A program made the position numbers and the translations under genes. Source: Bacteriovoracaceae bacterium (lineage in GTDB: Bacteria; Bdellovibrionota; Bacteriovoracia; Bacteriovoracales; Bacteriovoracaceae). From it: a DNA stretch of 41,786 bases. The notes under the pieces were generated by a model. That model was not told where the DNA came from. It saw nothing but the letters and a program-made list of their open reading frames with translations, and did not search any database. Every line of letters starts with the position of its first letter. Position 1 is the stretch's first letter. Where the stretch lies: NCBI GenBank assembly GCA_018649885.1, contig JABIHA010000044.1, positions 1 to 41,786 of the forward strand, read 5' to 3'. Below are positions 26,915 to 35,662 of the stretch, one piece after another.

Positions 26915-27601
26915 TTAACCGTTTATATTGGTAAAGAATTTGTAGGCGTGCTCGCCTTGGGAGTAGAGAAATTCAAAGCCATCAATATAACTTGAACTGC
27001 ATTTCAAGATTTTATCTTTTTGTTCAGGGCGGTTGTAGTTGTAGTCCCAGAAGATTGAGCCACTAGGGAGGGTAAACTCGAAGAGGTAATTTCTGGAAAT
27101 GCAGTTTATTAAAAATACTGGGTGGCATTTTTGAGTAAAAAAGTCGGAGTTTAGGTTTCCTGCCTTTCTTGAAACCACCTCAAAGCTAATTTTCTTTTCA
27201 CTCAGGTACTCTGCGGTCATCTTGGACATTGATCCATCACCTAGTAAAACGACGTGATCAAAAGAGTTTGTGAAGTATTTTGGAAAAAGTGAGCATAAGG
27301 CCAACCAATCAGTATTAGTGGCAAAAAATCCATCATCACTTTGGGCGATGGCATTTATGCAATCAAGCTTTTTCACAAGGGGGTCTTCAATTTGAACGTG
27401 GTCTAGGTAAACTCTTTTATAAGGTGCCGTTATGCTAAGTCCATCTAAATTGTTTTCAGAAAAAAGGGTTTCAATTTGAGGGATATCACCAGCTGTGGGG
27501 TAATCCAAAAGTTTGTAATTGACCGTACCGCCAGAAATCTTTTCATAAATTTCAGGTGATCTAGAGTGGGAAATGTCTTTTCCTAGTAGGGCTAGATTCA
27601 T
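26915..27601 (-). CDS. aroE: Shikimate dehydrogenase-like protein (short form)
   Basis: 228 residues, about 40 shorter than usual AroE. Catalyses NADPH-dependent reduction of 3-dehydroshikimate. Visible motifs: SHSRSP (11-16) for substrate binding, ITAPYKR with the catalytic lysine at 62, INAI with Asn83, TNTDW with the catalytic aspartate at 98, and the glycine-rich dinucleotide loop LLGDGSMSK, which departs from the usual GAGGA. The end GFEFLYSQGEHAYKFF is the family C-terminal motif. It overlaps ribF by 1 bp (TAATG). All catalytic residues seem present; the altered cofactor loop leaves cofactor preference open. Confidence 0.86.
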   Translation of the reverse strand: MNLALLGKDISHSRSPEIYEKISGGTVNYKLLDYPTAGDIPQIETLFSENNLDGLSITAPYKRVYLDHVQIEDPLVKKLDCINAIAQSDDGFFATNTDWLALCSLFPKYFTNSFDHVVLLGDGSMSKMTAEYLSEKKISFEVVSRKAGNLNSDFFTQKCHPVFLINCISRNYLFEFTLPSGSIFWDYNYNRPEQKDKILKCSSSYIDGFEFLYSQGEHAYKFFTNING

Positions 27602-28527
27602 TATAGTCCAAAATATCTTTTTGCATGCACAACATCTTCTTTAATCTGGACAATGAGATCATTGACGCTATTAAATTTCTTTTCATCTCGCAGTTTTTTA
27701 ACAAAATCCACCATGATATTTTCACCATAAATATCTTTATCAAAATCTAATATATGAGTCTCAACACTTAGTGTTTCGCGGTGACCAAAGGTGGGATTTA
27801 GTCCAATATTTGTCAGACTACAATATTTCATTTCTTTATAGTTGGTTCTGGTAATGTAAACACCCCGCTCAGGAGTTATTCGTTTACTTGAAAAGGAAAT
27901 ATTAGCAGTGGGGAAGCCAATTTGTCGGCCTCTTCCCTCTCCCTTTACCACTCCTCCCGAGATGAAGTAATTTCGACCAAGGTATTTGTTGGCCGATTCA
28001 ATGTCACCTTCACACAATGAGTTTCTCACCATTGTTGAAGATATCACCTCTCCTTCAAGGGAGAACTCTGATTGTCTTTGCACTTCTACGTTTTTCTTAG
28101 CGCAGTAAGAACAGATTGAATCAAAGTTTCCTATCTTATTGGAACCAAAGACAAAGTCGTAACCAAGTATTAGTTGGGAAATTGTTGGTCCGCAAAAAAT
28201 ATCTTTTTCTAAAAAGTCCTCAGGTGTTGTTGTGCTGAAGTCTCTAGTAAAGGGCATCTCTATAATATAGTCAGCACCATGTGCCTCAAGTAGGCATCGC
28301 CTTTCATTGTAAGTATTTATAAGATAGGAGCTTTCAGAAGGTCTTAGTATTTCGTGGGGATGAGGGACAAAAGTCATCACTGCTACTTTTGTCTTATTTT
28401 TATCAGCACTGCTTTTCAGTAGTTTTAAAAGGTGCTGATGACCTAAGTGAAGGCCATCGAAATTTCCAATGGTCAAAGAGATTGCAACTGAATTATCAAT
28501 TTCATTTATGTGATTTACTATTTCCAT
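27601..28527 (-). CDS. ribF: Bifunctional riboflavin kinase / FAD synthetase
   Basis: 308 residues, the normal RibF length. The N-terminal FAD synthetase domain has the nucleotidyl-transferase motif TIGNFDGLHLGHQHLL and FVPHPHEIL; the C-terminal flavokinase domain has GRGRQIGFPTANI, GVYITRTNY and the NIGLNPTFG motif. It makes FMN and FAD from riboflavin. It sits at the end of the Bat operon, with 1-bp TAATG overlaps on both sides, so it is translationally linked to batD and aroE. Confidence 0.96.
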   Translation of the reverse strand: MEIVNHINEIDNSVAISLTIGNFDGLHLGHQHLLKLLKSSADKNKTKVAVMTFVPHPHEILRPSESSYLINTYNERRCLLEAHGADYIIEMPFTRDFSTTTPEDFLEKDIFCGPTISQLILGYDFVFGSNKIGNFDSICSYCAKKNVEVQRQSEFSLEGEVISSTMVRNSLCEGDIESANKYLGRNYFISGGVVKGEGRGRQIGFPTANISFSSKRITPERGVYITRTNYKEMKYCSLTNIGLNPTFGHRETLSVETHILDFDKDIYGENIMVDFVKKLRDEKKFNSVNDLIVQIKEDVVHAKRYFGL

Positions 28528-30179
28528 TATTGTAAATTTGCATTGAACTCTTTGAAGTGTTTCCTATCAAATGAGATCTTTAGCTTTCCTCTTTTTTTAG
28601 TGAAGTGAGCCTGCTCTGCTTCAGCTACAACATTTTTAAAATAGCTTTTAGCCTCACTGCTAAGCTCGCTTTTGTCTACAATAGCGTCAAGGCAATTTTG
28701 GGAATTATTCTTATCTAGTAAATTAATCAATTGAAATACTTTTGAGTAAGTAAATCCGTGTTTTTTAATATCACTAACTAGAACATTGCGCCTTGAGTGC
28801 TCCCTTCCACTAGCAAATCTTTGATACATGACCAGAAGAAAAAGGGCAACGATAAAGACCAGAAGCAGCCGATTGAGTAACCGGATACGGCTTATTCCCA
28901 AAAATCGTGGATCTAAATCCGGAGCCACAACTCCGCTTCCTGAAAACTCTGCCTTAATTCCACTACTTTGATCACTCGAAAATGGCTTTTGATAGCGACT
29001 GCTACTAGCAACACCGCCACCTTTAAAAACCACAAGCTCAGGAACGGAAACAGCAACATCTACATATTTCTTTGAATCTGGATCAAAGTAAGAAAGCTGT
29101 AGATCTCTAGCATCTAATTTAAAAGGCTCTCTTCCAAGGAAGGTATATTGAAAAGTTTTTCTGCCCCTTGTGACATTTGAAACATCTAAATCACTTTTAG
29201 TATCAAATTCTTCCAAGCCTTGATGTGTAAAAATAGAAGGTGCATCAAGATTTTCAAGTGCCCCGCCTCCCTCAACTGTTAAAGTGGTCTCAATAGCTTC
29301 ATTTGTTAAAAATCTACTTTTAGGCACATCTAGTGAAAATTTGTGTAGACCTACAAGTCCTGTGAAATTTTTGGGAACATTTTCATCTGGCAGTGGAAGA
29401 ACGGTGATCTCCACCACTTGGCTTTTAAAAACTTTTTTCTTAACTCTTCTGCTGCCGAATCCAAAACCGAAGGAGCCAAATGGATCATTTCCCCTTCCCG
29501 CACTATACTGCATCTGAAGGCTGATAGGATCAATTTTTAGTTTTCCTGTTGTCTCGGGAAATAAATAAGCCGAGTAGAAAATAGTTCTTTTATAAACAAC
29601 TCCGTTATAGCTCACAGTTTGCGTTTGAGCAGATTTATCTTGAAACCTTTTTAGGAATTTACTTAGTTTGGGAAAGCGCTTAATTTCAGCCCGAATTACA
29701 TTATTATCTCGCTGATAGAGATAGTAGTTAACTAAAATTCCTTCACCTTTATATATCTCTGTCTTTGAAGACTCTGCCCGTACAAAAAATGGGGACTTCT
29801 GCCTGGCCTCTTTTACAACCTTAACTCTAACGTTTTTATGCTTTAATGTTTCGCCGTTTAAAACTGCCTGTATTTTTCTAATTGTGAAAGACTTTGAGCT
29901 GGGAGCAACAAGCTCATACTTATAGCTAATCTCCCTTGATGTTTCGAGTCTTCCATTTATATAAGTGGTCTTAAAAGTCACGCCTTGAGAGTTTCTCCCA
30001 ATAACATCAAGTCCTCCCGGATCAAATGATATATTGGGGTCTGTGCTGTCCTTTGATCTAATTTTTACATTTAAATAAAAGCTCTCACCAATCACAGGCT
30101 CATGCTCTGATAAGCTCACTTCTATATGGTCTGCAAAGGCTGCAGTTGATATAAAAAAAGCTAATAATAATTTAACCAT
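28527..30179 (-). CDS. batD: BatD-like membrane protein
   Basis: 550 residues from the ATG at 30179, preceded by AAGGA with 8-bp spacing; upstream in-frame codons belong to the end of the previous gene. A signal peptide (MVKLLLAFFISTAAFA), several Ig-like beta domains (opening EVSLSEHEPVIGESFYLNV), one membrane helix near 431-450, and a helical cytoplasmic tail. BatD acts with BatA/BatB in the Bat complex, linked to aerotolerance and envelope stress; its biochemical role is not established. It starts 1 bp after batB. Confidence 0.88.
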   Translation of the reverse strand: MVKLLLAFFISTAAFADHIEVSLSEHEPVIGESFYLNVKIRSKDSTDPNISFDPGGLDVIGRNSQGVTFKTTYINGRLETSREISYKYELVAPSSKSFTIRKIQAVLNGETLKHKNVRVKVVKEARQKSPFFVRAESSKTEIYKGEGILVNYYLYQRDNNVIRAEIKRFPKLSKFLKRFQDKSAQTQTVSYNGVVYKRTIFYSAYLFPETTGKLKIDPISLQMQYSAGRGNDPFGSFGFGFGSRRVKKKVFKSQVVEITVLPLPDENVPKNFTGLVGLHKFSLDVPKSRFLTNEAIETTLTVEGGGALENLDAPSIFTHQGLEEFDTKSDLDVSNVTRGRKTFQYTFLGREPFKLDARDLQLSYFDPDSKKYVDVAVSVPELVVFKGGGVASSSRYQKPFSSDQSSGIKAEFSGSGVVAPDLDPRFLGISRIRLLNRLLLVFIVALFLLVMYQRFASGREHSRRNVLVSDIKKHGFTYSKVFQLINLLDKNNSQNCLDAIVDKSELSSEAKSYFKNVVAEAEQAHFTKKRGKLKISFDRKHFKEFNANLQ

Positions 30180-30180
30180 C

Positions 30181-32079
30181 TCACCAATCCTTTTTGGCAT
30201 TTCCCTTAGTCTTTTGATTTGTATGCCTCTTGTCAGAGGTTGTTGTATCCATATATTGATTTTGAATCTTACGATCATCACTTAAAAGCTGTTTTAACTG
30301 AGCGGGAATTTTTTTCTTTCTCATGGGTTTCTGGCCCTGCTTCTTCTTTGCCGTCCTCTTTTTGGCCTTCTTCTCTTTGCCCTTTCCGTCCTGGTCCTTA
30401 TCTTTATCTTTATCGCCCTTTCCGTCCTGGTCCTTATCTTTATCTTTATCGCCCTTTTCACCCTTTTCTTTTTTTTCTTTTTCGCCTTTTCCCTGCTCTT
30501 TCGACTCACCCTCTTGGTCTTTTGAGTCTTGCTCTTTTTGCTGGTCGCCCTTGCCACCTTGGGAATCTTTTTGTTTTTTTTCTCCGCCCTCTTTTCCTTC
30601 GCCGTCTTTCTTATCGTCTTTTTGACCTTTTTGGTCCTGATCTTTTTGATCCTTTTTTTTCTTGTCCTCTTTTTCTTTCTCTTTTTTCTTTTTCTGATCT
30701 TGTTGCTTTTGATTTAAGGCCATCTTCACATTGTCTTTTAAAAGACTTTTTAGATCCTCACTTTCAAGTCTGTCGTAGAGATTCTTTGCCAGCGGAATTC
30801 CTTTTCTCAGATTTTTGCTAGCAAGAAGTGAAGTTGTGTAATTAAAGAGATCATTTGAGTTAAGATTTTCTAGATTTGTCCCACCCAAAGTTTCATCATA
30901 TAAAACAGCTGCCTCTTTAAATTTCTTGGCCCTTAATAAAAGCTCTCCTAGCTTCAACCTTTCACTTTTTGAAGCTTTCCCACTTTTCATTTTCTTTATT
31001 AACTCAAGAGGCAGCTTTGCCTGTTCCACTTGGATGGGCTTTGCTTGCTCACTTGCCATAGAAGGAGTTGAGAGAATGAATCCAAACAAAACAAAAGGTA
31101 CCGCAAAGCTTGGGGCCATACGAAAAAGTGTACCCAGAATAATTAAAGCAAGTGCAGGTAGTGTTAGGTACCCTATTAGGACTGGTTTAATTCTAATATC
31201 GCCCTTGGAGTATTTGATTTTATGAACACTATTAAAAAAACGAATGATTTCCTCTGTTGGTATGGAATATGAAGTGGCTATCCAGTAGCGAAAGTACTTA
31301 ATATCATCGGCCATCTTTTTAATAAGAGTTTCGCCTAGCTTAGAGACAATCTCCTTACCTTGAAATTTCTTATACCCCTTAAAATTTCCAGTAGATGTTC
31401 GAATTGGTATCGGTCCACCTTTGAGAGTCCCCACCCCCACAACTGAAACTGAAACGCCATCAGGAACATCAAGAGATAGCGGCGTTGAAGTTTCCTCAGA
31501 GTCTGTGAATACCAGCACATTACCGCTAATTTTTGCAAACTCAGTTTTGGAAGTTTTCAAATAACCTAAGCTTTCTTGAATCGCCATGCTTAGATTCGAT
31601 CCCCCACGGCCTAGTCGGAGAACCTTTAGGCTGGCAATTCTGGCATCAAGTAAATCAATATCGGTGGTAAAGGGAACTACTTGTTTTTGAAAATCAGAAA
31701 ATAAAACAACAGAAATCTGGTGACCATAGGCCCTTTTCACAAAATGCCTTGCCAGAAAGAGCACCTTTTCAAAGCGATTGGGTCTAACATCCTCAACTAA
31801 CATACTAGCAGACGTATCAATCAGAATAATCGTCTTTTGCTCAGGAATTTTTGATTCAATTTTAATTTCTTTTCCGCGCAAATCTAAAAGAGAAACCGCC
31901 AGTAGTGCCAAGCCAGAAAGAAATAAAAATGAAGCAATTTTGCTATAAGAGCTTCTTTCAAAAAACCAATGATCATTTACCCATTTGTAAAAAAGGTTTT
32001 CCTTCCTTACATATAGAAAAATAAATACCACAAGGGATATTAAAATATAGGGTAGTAAATGAAGTTTATCAAAGTTCAT
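30181..32079 (-). CDS. batB: BatB/BatC-type fusion: VWA domain, TPR and charged tail
   Basis: 632 residues. Two N-terminal membrane helices (about 10-24, 46-66), a von Willebrand A domain with an intact MIDAS motif DTSAS (88-92), then two more helices (about 305-350), a TPR block (about 365-460, as in BatC) and a very long Lys/Asp/Gln-rich low-complexity tail. The combination suggests a fused BatB and BatC. The tail contains a perfect 36-bp tandem duplication (30379-30450). It overlaps BatA by 4 bp. VWA domains bind metal-dependent ligands; MoxR/VWA pairs are thought to act in protein-complex maturation. Confidence 0.87.
   Translation of the reverse strand: MNFDKLHLLPYILISLVVFIFLYVRKENLFYKWVNDHWFFERSSYSKIASFLFLSGLALLAVSLLDLRGKEIKIESKIPEQKTIILIDTSASMLVEDVRPNRFEKVLFLARHFVKRAYGHQISVVLFSDFQKQVVPFTTDIDLLDARIASLKVLRLGRGGSNLSMAIQESLGYLKTSKTEFAKISGNVLVFTDSEETSTPLSLDVPDGVSVSVVGVGTLKGGPIPIRTSTGNFKGYKKFQGKEIVSKLGETLIKKMADDIKYFRYWIATSYSIPTEEIIRFFNSVHKIKYSKGDIRIKPVLIGYLTLPALALIILGTLFRMAPSFAVPFVLFGFILSTPSMASEQAKPIQVEQAKLPLELIKKMKSGKASKSERLKLGELLLRAKKFKEAAVLYDETLGGTNLENLNSNDLFNYTTSLLASKNLRKGIPLAKNLYDRLESEDLKSLLKDNVKMALNQKQQDQKKKKEKEKEDKKKKDQKDQDQKGQKDDKKDGEGKEGGEKKQKDSQGGKGDQQKEQDSKDQEGESKEQGKGEKEKKEKGEKGDKDKDKDQDGKGDKDKDKDQDGKGKEKKAKKRTAKKKQGQKPMRKKKIPAQLKQLLSDDRKIQNQYMDTTTSDKRHTNQKTKGNAKKDW
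30379..30450. repeat. Two perfect 36-bp tandem repeats in the batB tail
   Basis: Unit 1 is 30379-30414 and unit 2 is 30415-30450, identical base for base, with a partial third copy (30451-30457). In frame, each encodes DKDKDKDQDGKG. Copy number may vary between strains. Confidence 0.95.
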
Positions 32080-33056
32080 ACTACTTCTTTTAGAGCAAGC
32101 TTTCTAAGAGACTCTGTCAAAATGAGGCCAATAACTCCGGCCAGAAGAAAGTTAAAAAATAGCTCTTGGTAAACAACTTGGTTATGTGTTTTGATCTTAG
32201 TTTTTTCAAGTTTGTTAATTGTATCAAGTACTGACTTGAGTGCCTTTTTGTCTCTTGCCACATAGGCCTTGGCGCCTGTTATATCTGCAATTTCTTTCAA
32301 CGTTTTTAAGTCGTAGCTGCCTCCGGGAAGATACTGGTACCTTTGGCCGAAAATTGAGTTAGTACCACCAATGGGCATCCTCGCCTTTTTATCTGAGCCC
32401 ATTCCGATGGTATACACCCGAACGCCTTGCTCCTTTGCTTGCTTAGCTGCTTCTATAGGAGTCAAATTGCCTACATTACTGACACCATCAGTTAGAAGAA
32501 CAACCACCTTACTCTTTGCTTCACTTAATGCTTCCCTGGCTACTGCAAGGCCTAAAGCGTCTCCTATATTTGTCCCACTTCCTAAGAAGCCAATCTTAAT
32601 TTGATCGATCACTTGATCAATTAGTGAAATATCAGTTGTTAAAGGAAGAAGGGTATAGGCCCTTTCAGAAAACATAATAATCCCGAGCCGATCGGCGGGT
32701 TTCATTTTAATGAATTCTCTAATCTTTTCTTTGGCGACTCCAAGCCTATTAGGTACAAAGTCCTCGGCCAGCATAGACTTCGAAACATCTACCACGAAAA
32801 ATATATCGTTTACTTCAATTTCATTTTCTGTGTATGATGTTGGCTTTCTAGGTTGCATCAGGGCAAAGCTTAACAGCCCCCAAGAAATCAGTCCCAATAG
32901 AAAAAGGCTCCACCTAGTAAAACTTCCCTTTCTAGATTTTTGGACGCTTTGTGGAAAATGCAGCTCAGGACGCTTAAAAATTTTAAAATACTCAATAGTC
33001 CATATAATGGCGCCCGCAATCCCTATAATGGCATAACCTACGTGCTTATACTCCAT
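32076..33056 (-). CDS. batA: BatA-like VWA-domain membrane protein
   Basis: 326 residues from the ATG at 33056, which has GGAG 7 bp upstream; an ATG 6 bp earlier (33062) is too close to the same site. Two N-terminal membrane helices (about 8-20, 50-66), a VWA domain with MIDAS DVSKS (about 90-94) and LLTDG, and a C-terminal membrane helix (about 300-315, FFNFLLAGVIGLILTESL). BatA works with BatB in the same membrane complex. It overlaps the upstream gene by 11 bp and BatB by 4 bp. Confidence 0.9.
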   Translation of the reverse strand: MEYKHVGYAIIGIAGAIIWTIEYFKIFKRPELHFPQSVQKSRKGSFTRWSLFLLGLISWGLLSFALMQPRKPTSYTENEIEVNDIFFVVDVSKSMLAEDFVPNRLGVAKEKIREFIKMKPADRLGIIMFSERAYTLLPLTTDISLIDQVIDQIKIGFLGSGTNIGDALGLAVAREALSEAKSKVVVLLTDGVSNVGNLTPIEAAKQAKEQGVRVYTIGMGSDKKARMPIGGTNSIFGQRYQYLPGGSYDLKTLKEIADITGAKAYVARDKKALKSVLDTINKLEKTKIKTHNQVVYQELFFNFLLAGVIGLILTESLRKLALKEVV

Positions 33057-33855
33057 CAACATTCTCCAGTAGCTCTGCCCTTAAGCTAGCTACTTCCTTT
33101 AACTCTTCATCAGTCCACTCTGGCTTATATTGAATTAATTCAACCTTTCGAATTAACAAGCGACTCTCTCCTTGTTTGAGAGAAATGGCGTCCCATTCTT
33201 TTCTATTTTTCACTAAATCTTCAAATTCTTTTCTTGTGTTGGCGTCTGCTATTTTTTTAGTCCAAACTCTTTGTCTTTCTTCTTCTTTTTTCTTATTTTT
33301 GTTTTTGAGATAGGTTTTTGAAAATATCAAATAGCCGATTACAAGAAGAAATAATCCAGCAAGGCCACCCATTATCCCATTTTTGTACCTTGCCCAAAGG
33401 CCCGCAGCCTTTGTGTAATTAGAATCAAGTATATTAAAAGCATTTGCCTTCAATTGCCTATCGCCAACACGTTCGATTCCTTGAAATGTGACAGGAATTA
33501 ACAATTTGTTTATTTCTAAAGTATGAAGCTCAGCATATAAAAAGGGCTTAGCAATCGTTAGATATATCTCAATGACCACCGCCTCACTATTATTAACTGA
33601 TCTTTCAATTTTCAAAACGCTTGAAACATAAAAAAATCCAAATATATCCTTGTCTTCTAAATCATTTTTTTTGAATACAATATCTTGAGGTGTTGGCCAA
33701 ATAGTTAGCCTCGCCCAAATTGTATCCCCAACCTCAAGTTTTCTGGAAGACTCAAGGTTTTCTAGTTTTCCTTGAATATGAGACGGAGTAATTTGAGCAA
33801 ATCCAGCCTGAAGAGTGCAAAGGGTAAAAAGTACTAATAAAAGTGGTTTCCTCAC
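33046..33855 (-). CDS. Bat-cluster membrane protein of unknown function
   Basis: 269 residues. Signal peptide (MRKPLLLVLFTLCTLQAGFA), a periplasmic beta-rich domain (about 25-155), one membrane helix (about 160-180), then a charged, helical cytoplasmic tail (about 185-269). I do not recognise a family. It lies between DUF58 and BatA and overlaps both (4 bp and 11 bp), so it probably belongs to the Bat complex, where other genomes often carry a small poorly conserved membrane protein at this place. Confidence 0.68.
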   Translation of the reverse strand: MRKPLLLVLFTLCTLQAGFAQITPSHIQGKLENLESSRKLEVGDTIWARLTIWPTPQDIVFKKNDLEDKDIFGFFYVSSVLKIERSVNNSEAVVIEIYLTIAKPFLYAELHTLEINKLLIPVTFQGIERVGDRQLKANAFNILDSNYTKAAGLWARYKNGIMGGLAGLFLLVIGYLIFSKTYLKNKNKKKEEERQRVWTKKIADANTRKEFEDLVKNRKEWDAISLKQGESRLLIRKVELIQYKPEWTDEELKEVASLRAELLENVDGV

Positions 33856-34706
33856 AGCATCTCCTTGATAAAATTTTCAAGATAGCGCTCCGTAAGTTTC
33901 AAAGGCTTTACCTTTCTTCCTAAAAGTTTTTTTAATTCATTGTGCTTAGTTTGAGCATCAATATTAAAAACCTTCTCCCCAGTTCCCTCAATGCCTGAGT
34001 TATAAGCGTAAACACTATAAGGCATCTTATCGTATTCATCGAGAGGTGAAATAAGTTGAAAGCAGTGAAGATTTTTTTTATAAAATAGATGCTTAATCTC
34101 TTCGATCGGTAGAAATGCATTAAAATCACTTAATAATACAATTTCTTTTTTCTTATGAAGATGTTTAAAAAGCATTTTTAGTTTTCGGTCAGAGTCATCA
34201 TATATAGTTTTCGAACTGGGTACAATTACTCTGCCTTCACTATCCAAAAGGTTCATCTTTTGGAGCTCAGCAACGAGCATAACAATTCCATCTTTTCCCG
34301 TTTTCATGGGAAGGGTATTGATTTTCTCACCGACGATAATAGGTTGAACGTAATCATTTGTTTCTTTGGTAATTAGAAATAGTAAGCAGCAAATTTCTAA
34401 GGCCATTTGAAGTTTAGAAACTCCTTTGTGGCCATATAGCATGGGAAGAGAGGCATCAATAACAACAATTATTTCTATATTACGCTCTTCTTCAAATGTT
34501 TTAATATATGGATTGCCTGTTCTGGCGAGAAGCTTCCAATCAATAAATCTTACGTCATCTCCGTGTGCATAAACTTGATGCTCTTTGAAGATTAATCCTG
34601 AACCTCGAAAGTGAGATTTAAGCATACCAATTGAATATGAATTGGAGTTTTTAAATAATTGAGATTGTATTCTTTGTGCAGCCTTCTCTACTGCTTTTAA
34701 ATCCAT
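33852..34706 (-). CDS. DUF58 domain protein of the MoxR/Bat cluster
   Basis: 284 residues from the ATG at 34706, which has GGTGG upstream and lies 4 bp after the moxR stop; the frame is open to 34745 but that part overlaps moxR. The DUF58 signature is clear: SHFRGSGLIFKEHQVY, GDDVRFIDWKLLARTG and YIKTFEEERN. The later part is VWA-like but the MIDAS is degenerate (DASLPM). DUF58 proteins are almost always encoded next to MoxR and Bat genes. No membrane segment seen. Confidence 0.92.
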   Translation of the reverse strand: MDLKAVEKAAQRIQSQLFKNSNSYSIGMLKSHFRGSGLIFKEHQVYAHGDDVRFIDWKLLARTGNPYIKTFEEERNIEIIVVIDASLPMLYGHKGVSKLQMALEICCLLFLITKETNDYVQPIIVGEKINTLPMKTGKDGIVMLVAELQKMNLLDSEGRVIVPSSKTIYDDSDRKLKMLFKHLHKKKEIVLLSDFNAFLPIEEIKHLFYKKNLHCFQLISPLDEYDKMPYSVYAYNSGIEGTGEKVFNIDAQTKHNELKKLLGRKVKPLKLTERYLENFIKEML

Positions 34707-34710
34707 GGCG

Positions 34711-35661
34711 CTACACCACCGACTTTGCAATTTCCAGTGCGACACTCCGTCCAGTCATTTTATCAATCGAGGCTTCATAGGTAAGAAGAATTCTGTGTCC
34801 CATGACTTCCGGAATAACCGAAATTAAATGATCGGGAGTTACAAAATTCTTGCCTTCCATAAAGGCCTTAAATTTTGAGAGTCGATATAACCAAATAGAG
34901 GCACGCGGGCTTGCACCAGCGAGAACTGCACCCTCCATAGAACGGTAAAAATCTCGCGATCCAGGCCTTGTGGCGTGAACCATTCTCACTATCATGTCCT
35001 TAATTTTATCATCTACGTATATTTTTCCAATTTCATCTTTTAACTCTATGAGATCATCCGTTGATAATACTGGCTCAAGGGAATCAATATCACTTTTATT
35101 GAGATCTAAAATGCTTTTTTCTGCTTCAAAATCTGGGTAATCAATAGAGAGCTTCATCATGAAACGATCAAGTTGAGCTTCAGGTAAATTATATGTCCCT
35201 TCCTGCTCAATAGGGTTTTGGGTTGCAAGTACTACAAATGGTCTTGAAAGCTTATGAGTTGTATCTCCAATAGTCACTTGCCTTTCCGCCATGGCCTCCA
35301 GCAAAGCTGACTGAACCTTAGCAGGGGATCTGTTAATTTCATCTGCTAAAAGAATCTGTGTAAAGATTGGGCCAAATTTTGTAGTAAATTCATCCTTACT
35401 TTGATTATAAATCATCGTCCCAATCAAATCTGAAGGTAATAAATCGGGGGTGAACTGAACTCTTTTAAAAGCGAGGTCACACAATCGGCTCATAGTCCAA
35501 ACACTCAAAGTTTTTCCGAGTCCTGGCATACCCTCAATTAGTAGGTGTCCCTCGCAAACAAGGGAAGCAATAATCCCCTCAAGCATATTTGATTGTCCAA
35601 AGATTACTCCATTGGCCTTTGATAAGGTTTGAAGCACTCGCTCTCTTAATTCTTCACTCAT
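34711..35661 (-). CDS. moxR: MoxR-family AAA+ ATPase
   Basis: 316 residues from the ATG at 35661, preceded by GGAG at 7 bp; TTG at 35676 is less likely. Walker A GMPGLGKT (44-51), Walker B ILLADEIN (103-110), sensor 1 ATQNP, and the sensor 2 region near GASPRASIWLYRL. MoxR ATPases form hexamers thought to work with VWA proteins as chaperones. It heads the moxR-DUF58-Bat gene block and starts 1 bp after the methyltransferase stop. Confidence 0.95.
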   Translation of the reverse strand: MSEELRERVLQTLSKANGVIFGQSNMLEGIIASLVCEGHLLIEGMPGLGKTLSVWTMSRLCDLAFKRVQFTPDLLPSDLIGTMIYNQSKDEFTTKFGPIFTQILLADEINRSPAKVQSALLEAMAERQVTIGDTTHKLSRPFVVLATQNPIEQEGTYNLPEAQLDRFMMKLSIDYPDFEAEKSILDLNKSDIDSLEPVLSTDDLIELKDEIGKIYVDDKIKDMIVRMVHATRPGSRDFYRSMEGAVLAGASPRASIWLYRLSKFKAFMEGKNFVTPDHLISVIPEVMGHRILLTYEASIDKMTGRSVALEIAKSVV

Positions 35662-35662
35662 T

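Noticed and set aside
30219..30821. Long plus-strand frames (200, 100 and 62 residues) opposite the batB tail
   Set aside because: They are antisense to a low-complexity, purine-rich coding region; the translations are Phe/Ser/Pro/Leu-rich, without ribosome-binding sites or domain features.
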